Assembly (NCBI GenBank): GCA_963745675.1
Contig: CAVUYM010000011.1
Coordinates: forward strand, 1 to 64,000
DNA: 64,000 nt
Origin: JAUIIK01 sp963745675
GTDB taxonomy: Bacteria; Chloroflexota; Chloroflexia; Thermomicrobiales; CFX8
Direction of reading: 5' to 3'
Below the pieces are notes generated by a model that did not search any database, was not told where the DNA came from, and saw nothing but the letters and a program-made list of their open reading frames with translations. The position numbers and the translations under genes were made by a program. Position 1 is the stretch's first letter. Each line of letters begins with the position of its first letter. This document shows, piece after piece, positions 18,951 to 27,426 of this stretch.

Positions 18951-19628
18951 GTGACATTTACAACGATTGCGCGCTGCCACCGAACAGGCATGCTGGGCAT
19001 CGCGACTGCAACGAGTTCCCATGCCGTGGGCGTACGAGTTCCATTTGTCAAAGAGCGTCGAGGGGCGGTCGCGATCATGGCGAAGGCGGATCAGCGCCTC
19101 GGCGCCGTTGCATTGCGCTTGCTTGACATCGGCTACAAGGCGCCGGGCGTGATCGAGCAACTCGTCGCTGGCGATCCATTTCCCGAATACCGGCAGCTTG
19201 GCGTCGTCGATGACGATGGTTTCGCGGCGGCGCGGACCGGCACCGAGAATAGCGACTGGTGCGGTCACCGTACAGGTGATGGTTACGTTGTGCTCGGCAA
19301 TGCTCTCAGTGGCGAGCAGGTGATCGATGCGATGGAGCAGGCATTTCTGGCGGACACTGGCGAGGATCTTGAAGAGCGGCTCATGCGGGCTATCGAAGCG
19401 GGGCGCGACGCCGGCGGGGAGCCAATCGGCCAGACATCGGCCGCGATCCTGGTGCACGATCAAAAGGCCTTCTCGCGAGTCAACTTGCGTGTCGATATCC
19501 ATGACGAACCAGTCGGCGAGCTGCGCCGTGTCTTCGACATCTATCGCCCGACGATTCCCTACTATGATGCACGCCAAACGGATCCCCGGGTGCCGCGGCT
19601 TGACGATTGGCTGAGCGGAGAGCGCTAG
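18951..19628 (+). CDS. DUF1028 protein, Ntn-hydrolase-like
   Basis: An intact 225-residue protein beginning TFTTIARCHRTGMLGIATAT then SSHAVGVRVPFVKERRGAVA, the clear DUF1028 opening. The remainder (GAVALRLLDIGYKAPGVIEQ, GDGYVVLGNALSGEQVIDAM) fits the family length. These proteins share the Ntn-hydrolase fold; the substrate is not established. GTG at 18951 follows GGAGA. A C-terminal stretch NLRVDIHDEPVGELRRVFDI precedes a short tail without the peptidoglycan-binding domain seen in some members. Confidence 0.8.
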   Translation: MTFTTIARCHRTGMLGIATATSSHAVGVRVPFVKERRGAVAIMAKADQRLGAVALRLLDIGYKAPGVIEQLVAGDPFPEYRQLGVVDDDGFAAARTGTENSDWCGHRTGDGYVVLGNALSGEQVIDAMEQAFLADTGEDLEERLMRAIEAGRDAGGEPIGQTSAAILVHDQKAFSRVNLRVDIHDEPVGELRRVFDIYRPTIPYYDARQTDPRVPRLDDWLSGER

Positions 19629-19870
19629 CTTTGAGATCGAGCGGGCGGTGAAGTCGACAGGTGACGCCCGACACCATATCATTGGGACAATAGTGGGGAG
19701 TAGCCTGCCCGCCATTCCGAGGCGCGGGTCCGACCAATCGTCATTGCGAGAGCATGTCTCTCCGGTTGGCCGGCTAATACCGGACGAGAGGCGAGACCAC
19801 TGCGACACGATTGTGCCGTAGCGGCTCGCTTTTTTCATGCCCAGCCGCCGCCAAATGACAAGGGGTTACT

Positions 19871-21220
19871 GTGAAGTCAGCAACCGTTAGAGCAGGTGCG
19901 CCGCCGCCTGTTCCCGTCGACCGAGTGCTTGCCCCCTTCCGCGAGTTCGTCCATCTGGAGGCCGCCGGCGGTATCGTGCTGATCCTCAGCGCGATCGTGG
20001 CCTTGATCTGGGCCAATTCTCCCTGGGATACTGCCTACTTCGATCTCTGGTCAACGAAGCTCACGATTGGAGTCGGTGACTACTCTCTCTCCAAGGCTCT
20101 GCTCCTCTGGGTCAATGACGGCCTGATGGCGATCTTCTTCTTCGTCGTTGGGCTGGAGATCAAGCGCGAACTGCTCGTTGGTGAGCTTGCGGAGCCGCGC
20201 AAGGCTGTGTTGCCTCTCGCTGCAGCCGTCGGTGGTGCGATCGTCCCGGCCGGGCTGTTTCTTGCTCTGAATCTGGGTCGCGATGGTGCTTCCGGCTGGG
20301 GTGTACCGATGGCGACGGATATCGCTTTCAGTCTCGGCGTTCTGGCGCTAGTCGGTAGCCGGGCGCCGCTGTCACTCAAAGTGTTTCTGACGGCGTTTGC
20401 GATCATCGACGACCTCATTGCCGTCATGGTCATAGCGGCGTTTTACACCTCGAATCTCAAGACCGAGTACCTGTTCCTGGCCGTCGCCGTAATCGCGGCA
20501 TTGGTGGTTGTCAATCGGATTCATGTGAATGGTTCGTTGCTCTATGCACTGCTGGGCCTTGTCCTCTGGTTCGCTTTTCTGAAGTCGGGCATCCACGCCA
20601 CGATTGCGGGCGTGCTGCTGGCGGCTACGATCCCGGCCCGCACGCGCATCGATACGCGCCACTTCCTGGAGGTCGCTGAGGAACAGATCGGGCGCTTTCG
20701 GAAGGCCGGCGACTCGGGCGAGCCTATCCTGACGAGCAAGGAGCACCAGGCAGCGCTGCATCACATTCAGGTCGCTACGGACCAGGCCGAGTCGCCGATG
20801 GCTAGCCTCGAACACGCTCTCCATCCCTGGGTGGCCTTCGCCATCGTGCCGATATTTGCCCTGGCAAACGCCGGCGTCGCCGTCGGCTCAGATTTTGGGG
20901 CTTCTCTATCGAGCACGCTCACCCTGGGCATCATCATCGGTCTTGTGGGCGGCAAGTTCGTCGGCATCTTTGGGGTCACCTATCTCGCGGTGCGCTCGGG
21001 CCTGACCGAGTTACCGGACGGCGTCGGCTGGAGGCATATTGGCGGCGCGAGCTTCCTCGGCGGCATCGGCTTCACGATGGCGCTCTTCATCGCCGGGCTG
21101 GCGTTCGATGATCCGGCTATGCTCGACCGCGCGAAGATCGGCATCTTGCTGGCATCGCTTATCGCCGGGATTGCCGGGTATGTTTCGTTGCGAATGATGC
21201 CGGAATCGGCCGAGAACTAA
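19871..21220 (+). CDS. nhaA: Na+/H+ antiporter NhaA
   Basis: 449 residues, 11-12 helices, somewhat longer than the 390 of E. coli NhaA. It has FVVGLEIKRELLVGELAEPR, then PMATDIAFSLGVLALVGSRA with the unwound TM4 region (Thr149-Asp150), and AIIDDLIAVMVIAAFYTSN with the paired Asp180-Asp181 that carry Na+ and H+. The usual IDDLGA reads IDDLIA here. The antiporter expels Na+ using the proton gradient and is pH regulated. A hydrophilic insert (DTRHFLEVAEEQIGRFRKAG) lies between the halves. GTG at 19871 follows AAGGGG. Its stop overlaps the end of the sigma factor gene by four bases, tail to tail. Confidence 0.92.
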   Translation: MKSATVRAGAPPPVPVDRVLAPFREFVHLEAAGGIVLILSAIVALIWANSPWDTAYFDLWSTKLTIGVGDYSLSKALLLWVNDGLMAIFFFVVGLEIKRELLVGELAEPRKAVLPLAAAVGGAIVPAGLFLALNLGRDGASGWGVPMATDIAFSLGVLALVGSRAPLSLKVFLTAFAIIDDLIAVMVIAAFYTSNLKTEYLFLAVAVIAALVVVNRIHVNGSLLYALLGLVLWFAFLKSGIHATIAGVLLAATIPARTRIDTRHFLEVAEEQIGRFRKAGDSGEPILTSKEHQAALHHIQVATDQAESPMASLEHALHPWVAFAIVPIFALANAGVAVGSDFGASLSSTLTLGIIIGLVGGKFVGIFGVTYLAVRSGLTELPDGVGWRHIGGASFLGGIGFTMALFIAGLAFDDPAMLDRAKIGILLASLIAGIAGYVSLRMMPESAEN

Positions 21221-21837
21221 GCGTCCAGGATCTCGCGCAAGCGGCGCAGGCCCGTCCTAACGCGCGTCTTGATCGTGCCGAGGGGGATATCGAGATGGTC
21301 GGACATCTGGCTCTGGGTCAGGCCGCCAAAGTAGGCCAGTTCAATCAAGGTGCGTTGTTCTTCGGGCAGATCGCCGAGCGCTGCTCTGACCCGCTCGGCC
21401 TGGCTCCGTTCGACAACGGTATCGGAGGGTGAATCGTCGGATGGGCCGAGCATGAGGTCGAAGACGGCTGCGTCGGCTGGCATGACTTCGCGGCGACGCT
21501 GCCGGATGACATCAATCGAACGATTGCGAGCTACGCGATAGAACCAGGGCGCAAAGCGTCCGATGTCCGGGTTGTAGCGATCGGGTTGGGTCCAGAGAGT
21601 GATGAAGACGTCCTGGGCCACATCTTCGGCGTTTCCTGGATCACGCAGGATTGACAGGGCAATCGAATAAACCATCCCACCATGGCGGTCATAAAGGGTC
21701 GAGAGAGCGGCATGGTCGCCCATACTCACGCGTGCGACGAGCTCGCGGTCGACCACTGCGTCATCAGCCGCCTTGCGCCGTTCAATCGCCCGAGCGTCGT
21801 GGGCGCCCCGGTCGGATGTGTTGCCGTACTCTGTCAA
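21217..21837 (-). CDS. ECF RNA polymerase sigma factor (SigK/RpoE-like)
   Basis: 206 residues. Region 2 reads LYDRHGGMVYSIALSILRDP, EDVAQDVFITLWTQPDRYNP and RFAPWFYRVARNRSIDVIRQ. Region 4 reads DLPEEQRTLIELAYFGGLTQ then IPLGTIKTRVRTGLRRLREI. This is a complete extracytoplasmic-function sigma factor. No anti-sigma gene with a zinc-binding or transmembrane segment follows in the same direction, since the gene ends at nhaA. A degraded relative of the same type lies at 2063-2200. Confidence 0.9.
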   Translation of the reverse strand: MTEYGNTSDRGAHDARAIERRKAADDAVVDRELVARVSMGDHAALSTLYDRHGGMVYSIALSILRDPGNAEDVAQDVFITLWTQPDRYNPDIGRFAPWFYRVARNRSIDVIRQRRREVMPADAAVFDLMLGPSDDSPSDTVVERSQAERVRAALGDLPEEQRTLIELAYFGGLTQSQMSDHLDIPLGTIKTRVRTGLRRLREILDA

Positions 21838-22069
21838 CCGCTACCCGCTCCTCGCTAGCTTCAGCGAGGTCAATCCTATCGTGGAATAGGTGCTGGCCGG
21901 CATGCACTCGATCTATCCGGGCAGCATAGTTCGTACCTGATGATGTAGCCGAAGTATCTGATCGCAGATTATCATGTGAGAGTCCTCGTTGACGGTCGAG
22001 GATCGCACGAAACCGGGCACGATTTGAAGGGACGGCGTTATCTACGTTCGTTTCCTGGTCCTGTGTAGC

Positions 22070-24061
22070 TTGTTCGTTAGTATGTTCGGGCTGTATGCAA
22101 CCGCATCCGCTCACGATTCAGACTCTGGCGAACAGCTACTCATCACAACATCCTCGCTAGAACCAGACCGCAGTGCTGGACAGATTGTCGTGCGTGTTGA
22201 GGGAATCGCGTGGGCCGACACCGTTGAGCTTCTCGATCGACTTGGCGCGCTGAGTGTTCGATCTCTGCCTGCCTGGGATCAGGTCTATAGCGCCTCGTTT
22301 AGCGACGACCTTCAGGCACAAACGGCAGTCGACGCGCTACATGAGATGGCGGCTGTGCGCTGGGCTGAGATGGATGGCATCGCGCAATATAGCGCGGAGG
22401 TGAACGATCCACTCTATCCCGACCAACTCTGGGCTCAGAGTATCGACTTGCCGGGAGCATGGGCGATCACACGCGGCCGGCCCGAGATCGTCGTCGCCGT
22501 CGTTGACTCGGGCGTCAGCCGCTCGCACCCCGATCTGGAAGGCAAACTGCTTCAGGGCTATGATTTCTTGAATGGCGATAACGAACCGGAAGATGATATC
22601 GGTCACGGGACGGCAGTGGCCGGGATCATCGCGGCGGCTGGCGACGATCAGATTGGCATCGCCGGCGTCGCATTGGAAGCGCGGATCTTGCCGATCAAGG
22701 TCGGTTCGTTCAATGGCGCGCCGATATCGGTGCTGGCACAGGGCATCATCTGGGCCGTCGATCAGGGCGCGGATGTGATCAACCTCAGTCTTGTTGCCGA
22801 TCAGACTAGTCTGGCGCTGCAGGACGCACTCCTGTACGCCTATAACAACGGCGTTCCGGTGGTAACTGCGGCGGGCAATGAGCCGGATGCCGTGACCTAT
22901 CCCGGAGCCTACGAAGAGTCGATTTCGGTCGGAGCCAGCACCTTCTGGGGGACCGTTGCCGATTTTTCGACGCGCCAGAATCGCGTCGATCTGATTGCTC
23001 CAGGCTCATCGGTGCTTGCGCCGTGGTGGTCGCCCGTCGATGGCAATACCTGGGTGAGCGTCACCGGCACTTCCTTTGCCGCGCCGATGGTGAGTGGGAC
23101 GATTGCGCTCCTCCTGTCGGTCGACCCAGATCTGACAATCGAAGAACTGCGTGAACTCCTGCACGAGTCGGCGTTGCCGGTCAGTGGTGATACACCGGTG
23201 CCGGGAGCTGGCGCGGGACAGCTCGATGCCGGAGCGAGTCTGCGTACGCTACTCGCTCAATCACTAACTGCCACCTGGACGCCGGCCGATCAGCCGGTTG
23301 CTGAATCGTTGGTTGGCCGCACCTGGCTCTGGGGACCAAGCCCTATCGCGACCGGCTTCGAACCCTACAAGGATTCGCCGGAGCGGGAACGTCTGGTGCG
23401 CTACTACGACAAGGCGCGCATGGAGATCACCAATCCGTTGGAGGATCGCAACGCTCCCTGGTACGTTACCAACGGCCTGCTAGCGCGGGAGATGATCAGC
23501 GGCCAGATTCAGACTGGCGACGCCAGTTTCGAGTTCCACGGCTCGGCACAGGTGGCGGTGGCTGGCGACCCTGGCGATCCGCTCGCACCGACCTATTCCG
23601 ATCTGCGAGGTTTGTTGTCTGCCGATCCTGTTGACGATAGCGCTCTATTGATCCAGACAGTTGACGGTGCTGGACGTACCGGCACGAATCAGAGTTACGC
23701 CGACTATGGCGTCTATGCGGCGGAATATGTCCCGGAGACGAATCACGAGATTGCCTCGGTTTTTTGGAACTATCTCAATAGCGAGGGCTTGATCTACCAG
23801 GATGGCGAGCTTGTCAACGGCAGGCTCTTCGATCCGGTCTTCTTCGCGACCGGTTTGCCAATCACCGAAGCCTACTGGTCCAGGGTTCTGGTTGCCGGTG
23901 AGCGGGTCGACGTCCTGATCCAGTGCTTCGAGCGCCGTTGCCTGACCTACACCCCGACCAACGCCCCCGAATGGCAAGTCGAGATGGGCAATGTCGGACT
24001 TCATTACTATCGCTGGCGCTATGAGAGCGATGGGCATCTGCCGCCGAGAGGCGGGCAATAA
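22070..24061 (+). CDS. Subtilisin-like serine peptidase (S8) with a C-terminal exported domain
   Basis: 663 residues from TTG at 22070; the hydrophobic signal (VRFLVLCSLFVSMFGLY) runs a little further upstream, so the true start is uncertain. The S8 catalytic triad is complete: Asp146 (VAVVDSGVS), His179 (DIGHGTAVAG), Ser335 (GTSFAAPMVSG), with oxyanion Asn270. Residues 395-655 form a second domain beginning GRTWLWGPSPIATGFEPYKD, with DKARMEITNPLEDRNAPWYV and ending FERRCLTYTPTNAPEWQVEM. The same domain begins the CAP protein at 46649-48025. The enzyme is secreted and probably degrades external protein. Confidence 0.88.
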   Translation: MFVSMFGLYATASAHDSDSGEQLLITTSSLEPDRSAGQIVVRVEGIAWADTVELLDRLGALSVRSLPAWDQVYSASFSDDLQAQTAVDALHEMAAVRWAEMDGIAQYSAEVNDPLYPDQLWAQSIDLPGAWAITRGRPEIVVAVVDSGVSRSHPDLEGKLLQGYDFLNGDNEPEDDIGHGTAVAGIIAAAGDDQIGIAGVALEARILPIKVGSFNGAPISVLAQGIIWAVDQGADVINLSLVADQTSLALQDALLYAYNNGVPVVTAAGNEPDAVTYPGAYEESISVGASTFWGTVADFSTRQNRVDLIAPGSSVLAPWWSPVDGNTWVSVTGTSFAAPMVSGTIALLLSVDPDLTIEELRELLHESALPVSGDTPVPGAGAGQLDAGASLRTLLAQSLTATWTPADQPVAESLVGRTWLWGPSPIATGFEPYKDSPERERLVRYYDKARMEITNPLEDRNAPWYVTNGLLAREMISGQIQTGDASFEFHGSAQVAVAGDPGDPLAPTYSDLRGLLSADPVDDSALLIQTVDGAGRTGTNQSYADYGVYAAEYVPETNHEIASVFWNYLNSEGLIYQDGELVNGRLFDPVFFATGLPITEAYWSRVLVAGERVDVLIQCFERRCLTYTPTNAPEWQVEMGNVGLHYYRWRYESDGHLPPRGGQ

Positions 24062-24522
24062 GGGATTAGGGAAGAGGGATTAGGGAAGAGGGATTAGGGA
24101 TTAGAGTGGAGTAAGCGAGTGGTTCGTTCCCATCGGGATCTAGTGGTGTGGCAGCGTTCGATTCAGCTTGTGAAAGAGATCTATCGCGTAAGTCGTTATT
24201 TCCCAGACACCGAGCGATACGGTCTTGTTAGCCAGCTGACGCGTGCAGCGATATCAGTTCCTGCGAACATCGCCGAGGGCAATGCGAGAGCGACACGTCG
24301 TGACTACGCTCAGTTCGTGTCGATTGCTCGCGGATCACTTGCTGAAGTAGAAACCTATCTCATCATAGCCGTCGAGCTTGGGTACATCTCCAGCGACGAG
24401 ATCACAGCATTGAATCAGGAGCTGGATGAAATCGGCCGGATGTTAACGGCGCTCCGTATCAGACTGGGCAAGCAGCCGGAATCACCTCTCAACTAATCCC
24501 TAATCCCTCTTCCCTAATCCCT
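24062..24522. mobile_element. Candidate mobile unit: gene between perfect inverted repeats
   Basis: The left array 24062-24104 is three 14-base units of GGGATTAGGGAAGA or close variants. The right array 24493-24522 (CTAATCCCTAATCCC..) is the exact reverse complement of 24075-24104 over 30 bases. Between them sits only the four-helix-bundle gene. The left array starts one base after the subtilase stop codon. No transposase is present, so movement would need help in trans. Confidence 0.5.
24119..24496 (+). CDS. Four-helix-bundle protein (S23/IVP family)
   Basis: 125 residues, intact, all-helical: HRDLVVWQRSIQLVKEIYRV, FPDTERYGLVSQLTRAAISV then PANIAEGNARATRRDYAQFV and SLAEVETYLIIAVELGYISS. The PANIAEG motif and the W(Q)RS..L opening are hallmarks of the family encoded in 23S rRNA intervening sequences and related to the Avd protein of diversity-generating retroelements. 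No reverse transcriptase is near. GTG at 24119 lacks a clear Shine-Dalgarno site and lies just inside the left repeat array; the stop lies inside the right one. Confidence 0.85.
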   Translation: MVRSHRDLVVWQRSIQLVKEIYRVSRYFPDTERYGLVSQLTRAAISVPANIAEGNARATRRDYAQFVSIARGSLAEVETYLIIAVELGYISSDEITALNQELDEIGRMLTALRIRLGKQPESPLN

Positions 24523-24527
24523 ACACA

Positions 24528-25227
24528 CTAGACAGTTCCAAAATACCGATCCCCCGCATCTCCCAGGCCCGGGCACGATGTAGCCGACGGCGTTGAGATG
24601 GTCGTCGAGGGCGAGGGCGGTGATGTGGGTGGTGGGATCGTGGTCGGTGACGGCTTTGACGCCGTAAGGGGCGGCGACGAGGGCGAGGACGTCGATCCGG
24701 CCGGTGTGGTTGCGGCGGATGACGTCGATGGCTGCCGTGGCGGTGCCGCCGGTTGCCAGCATCGGGTCGACGATGAGGACGCGTTCGGCCCAGCCCGCTT
24801 CGCCAGGGAGGTTGTCGGCGTAGATCGTCGGTTCGAGGGTTTCCTCATTTCGTCGTAGACCGAGCTGGTAGAGCGCGCTGGTTGGCAGCAGCAGCCGGAA
24901 GGCAGGCTCGAAGATCAGCCCTGCCCGCAGGACGGTGACGCCTGCAATCGTTCTGGATGGGATCGGCAGGTCTAAGGGGCTGCCGTCAAAGCCTTCGCCC
25001 TGCGTCGTGGTCAGGCCAATATCGCGGCAGGCTTCATAGACGACCAGCCGGGCTAGTTCGGCGGCTATCGCATTGAATGCGAAGACATCCGTGCGGCGAT
25101 CGCGAAGCCGGGCAAGCATCGTCTGCGCCAGGTTGTTCTCGATGATCGTCAAGCGCTCGTGGCCAATGATGTCATCACGAGTGGGTTGTTCGCGGCCCGC
25201 CATTGGGGCTGAGTGGTCCTGACTCAT
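24528..25227 (-). CDS. upp: Uracil phosphoribosyltransferase (one frameshift near 3' end)
   Basis: About 233 residues. It makes UMP from uracil and PRPP. The PRPP loop is VLIVDPMLATGGTATAAIDV; upstream come IAGVTVLRAGLIFEPAFRLL and LGLRRNEETLEPTIYADNLP. The expected uracil-binding tail GYIVPGLGDAGDRYFGT is present but the last part is in the next frame, with a break near 24565 in a GGCCCGGG run. It stops at 24528. ATG at 25227 follows GGAGG at seven bases. Length is slightly above the usual 209 because of an N-terminal addition. Confidence 0.88.
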
Positions 25228-25301
25228 GGGGATCCTCCTGTTGGGTGATACGGCGTTTGTCCAGGGCGATGTTACACTCAGAAGGCTGAAAGGAATGGCG
25301 T

Positions 25302-25748
25302 GTGGTGAAGACTGCTTCGACGCTTGATAGCCGTGAAATCATCGAATCTCTGCGCCAGCAGGGCTACCGGGTGACGGCCCCGCGTGAGGCGATCGTTGAG
25401 GCATTGATCGGATTCCAACGGGCCTTCAGCGCCGATGATCTGCTTCAGCATCTGAGGGAGAGCGATCCGAGCGTTGGCCGGGCGACGGTCTTTCGGACGC
25501 TCGACATGCTGGTGGGTCTGGGTTTGCTCGACCGCCTACATGCCGCCGATGGTTGCCACAGCTACGTCCTGGCCCACAGCCGGAGCCGCCACTACCACCA
25601 TCTGATCTGCAACTCCTGCGGCACGGTCGTGCCCTTCGAGAGCTGCAACGTCGAAACCCTCTACCCAACCGTCTCCAGAGAAACCGACTTCCAGATCTCC
25701 AGCCACATGCTCGAACTCTTCGGCCTCTGCGGTGCCTGCCGGGCGTAG
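25302..25748 (+). CDS. Fur-family metal-dependent transcriptional regulator
   Basis: 148 residues. The winged helix reads GYRVTAPREAIVEALIGF and DPSVGRATVFRTLDMLVGLG. The metal region has RHYHHLICNSCGTVVPFESC and a final CGAC, giving the structural zinc Cys pairs and the HHH cluster. Fur-family members sense iron, zinc or peroxide; the ligands cannot separate these. GTG at 25302 follows GAAAGG. It is divergent from upp. The 3' end (HMLELFGLCGACRA) recurs as a diverged copy at about 26290-26340, beyond the HicBA genes. Confidence 0.88.
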   Translation: MVKTASTLDSREIIESLRQQGYRVTAPREAIVEALIGFQRAFSADDLLQHLRESDPSVGRATVFRTLDMLVGLGLLDRLHAADGCHSYVLAHSRSRHYHHLICNSCGTVVPFESCNVETLYPTVSRETDFQISSHMLELFGLCGACRA

Positions 25749-25787
25749 GTTCATCTTTGTAGCGACAAAACGAGAGGGCCGGGGGGA

Positions 25788-26021
25788 TTACACCTTATCG
25801 AGAAGGTCATTGTATTCATCGACGCTGAGGCCCATGTCGCGAATGATCTTCCGGATCAGAGGACGCACGATGACCTGAGGGCCGTGATCGGGGATGACCA
25901 CGGTTCTCCCGTCTCGATGTTGAAATACGTTGTGACTCCCTCAGGTTCGGATGTGACGAAACCCCGCAGCTTCAGCTACTTGCCGCAAGCCTCGAAAAGG
26001 AACCACTCGCAGCCGCGTCAT
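25788..26021 (-). pseudogene. hicA: HicA-family toxin with an internal stop codon
   Basis: The frame reads MTRLRVVPFRGLRQVAEAAG and FRHIRT, then TGA at codon 27, then GSHNVFQHRDGRTVVIPDHG and IVRPLIRKIIRDMGLSVDEY, ending at 25788. It otherwise matches a full 77-codon HicA mRNA interferase, including the catalytic His in GSH. The ATG overlaps the HicB stop as ATGA, so the genes were translationally coupled. The stop could be a real inactivation or a consensus error (TEGSH would be expected). Confidence 0.75.
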
Positions 26022-26236
26022 ACCGGAACACGGACTCTCCAGGTTCCGACGAACTCAGGCCGCATATTTGCGGGAGGCTCAACGTCCAGGTAGGCGGCGA
26101 TGGCTTCACGGACATTCGACTCAAGTGCCGGTAGGTCCGGAGCTTGTGTATAGCATCCCGGTAGCTCAACGACTTCTGCGGTAAGCCAACCGCTCTCAGG
26201 ATCGCGTTCAACGACGATGGTGTAGTCCTGTTCCAC
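26018..26236 (-). CDS. hicB: HicB-family antitoxin
   Basis: 72 residues from GTG at 26236, which has AAAGGAAAG a little upstream. It reads DYTIVVERDPESGWLTAEVV, ELPGCYTQAPDLPALESNVR, EAIAAYLDVEPPANMRPEFV, the partial RNase H fold of HicB (VVE.D...GW.A.V.ELPGC.T...T..E...N..EAI..YL). The C-terminus is short, lacking a separate DNA-binding domain. The open frame extends upstream to 26347 but that part is antisense to a fur-like remnant. Order is antitoxin first, then toxin. Confidence 0.85.
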   Translation of the reverse strand: MEQDYTIVVERDPESGWLTAEVVELPGCYTQAPDLPALESNVREAIAAYLDVEPPANMRPEFVGTWRVRVPV

Positions 26237-26566
26237 GACTGGCTTCTTTCCTTTCGCACGAGGATGCTGGATCTGCCTAACTTTAGCAGTCAGCGGCACA
26301 TGCTCGAACTCTTTGGTCTCTGCGGCAGCTGCCGGGCGTAGTCTCATACTCCCTCTTGTGACGAGAATTCCCCTCTGATTCGCTCTAAATCAACACGCTC
26401 ATTGTGCAGCCACAGACGCGTATCCCGTGATCGGGATGGGCTATTTGATGAGGTTGAGATGCTGGGTGTGACCGGGGTTAAGATCAGGCCAATTGGCGCC
26501 GTTTGCTTCGATACGCTGCGGAGGACGCAGGTCCGCGATGTGGTCAGGATGGTGTCCGTCGACAGG
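26237..26566. other. Stretch with a remnant of a second fur 3' end
   Basis: At 26290-26340 the plus strand reads HMLELFGLCGSCRA followed by a stop, matching the end of fur at 25700-25748 with about five differences in 43 bases, mostly at third codon positions. No rest of a fur gene is visible upstream, where hicB now lies. The remainder of the stretch holds no gene. Confidence 0.6.
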
Positions 26567-26878
26567 CTACTCGGTCGAATCGACCCAGTCGGAGCCGTCG
26601 TTGGAGCGGAGGAGATAGAGCATGATGATCGGGAGACCGAGCGTCCAGCCGGGCAGTGCCAGGGCAGTGATGCCGATCTTGCGTGGCTGGCTCAAACCCT
26701 CCCAGGCGCGGTAAGCCAGCAGCATGATCAGGAGAATCCCGGCCGTCCAGACTGTAGTGGCAGCGATTGCCGTGACCCTGATGAGGAGATCGACGTCATT
26801 ACTGCCGGAGAGGACCATGAAACACATGACGGCGAGCGCCGCATGGCTTCCCAACCCGACAAGTACGGCCTTTCTCAT
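26567..26878 (-). CDS. Small integral membrane protein (about 103 aa)
   Basis: Strong AGGAGG precedes overlapping GTG (26881) and ATG (26878) starts. It begins MRKAVLVGLGSHAALAVMCF, followed by LLIRVTAIAATTVWTAGILL and KIGITALALPGWTLGLPIIM, so three or four transmembrane helices with a short soluble tail (LRSNDGSDWVDSTE). No family recognised. The frame is intact and alone on this strand. Confidence 0.65.
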   Translation of the reverse strand: MRKAVLVGLGSHAALAVMCFMVLSGSNDVDLLIRVTAIAATTVWTAGILLIMLLAYRAWEGLSQPRKIGITALALPGWTLGLPIIMLYLLRSNDGSDWVDSTE

Positions 26879-26881
26879 CAC

Positions 26882-27426
26882 GTTGCCCTCCTAACGGTCC
26901 ACCCCATCAATCTGGGCCAACAACCACGCCCCCACTATCTTCCTGCCTGGGCCGGTTCAGCGATGTACGCCAGGAGATAGACGCAATGTGTTCTGTAATA
27001 CAGGTGGAAGTCGAAAGTTATCCGCAGGAGTTAGCCGCGCTCTTTTGCTAGCAGCAGTTCATGCCGAATCGCGCGCCTGGCGGTCGTGACGATCTGGCCC
27101 GAACTGGAGACCGCGATAGAGTGCTCGGGTGGCGATCAGCAGGCTCATTGCCGACAGTCGACGCTCGGTGTCGTGCTGGAGCGCGCTCACATCCTGATAG
27201 CGTCGCCAAGAGCCAGCCGAGACTCCTCGGCGTCTCCCATCAAGCGCATGGCTAGGTTCGCCGCGTCACTCAGAGCCGCCTTTGGGAAACGTTTCAGGCA
27301 ACGTCTCTGTCATCTACGTCTCCGCTTCGCCGGCGTTTTCGTCACCTGCAGTCCGAGCCCATGTTCTTTTGAATCGAAAGGCATTACCATCAGGATATCG
27401 CGTGGATGTTGCGAGCGGAGGACAGT
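26882..27426. other. Intergenic, no gene recognised
   Basis: 545 bases between a minus-strand and a plus-strand gene. No frame resembles a known protein. The last 20 bases carry the GGAGG of the next gene. Confidence 0.4.

Noticed and set aside
24119..24496. Four-helix-bundle gene as part of a diversity-generating retroelement
   Set aside because: Avd-like fold, but no reverse transcriptase, template repeat or variable gene is within reach.
24598..24858. Plus-strand frame rich in Gly, Asp and Val opposite upp
   Set aside because: Mirror of the upp coding strand with typical codon-complement composition; no ribosome site.
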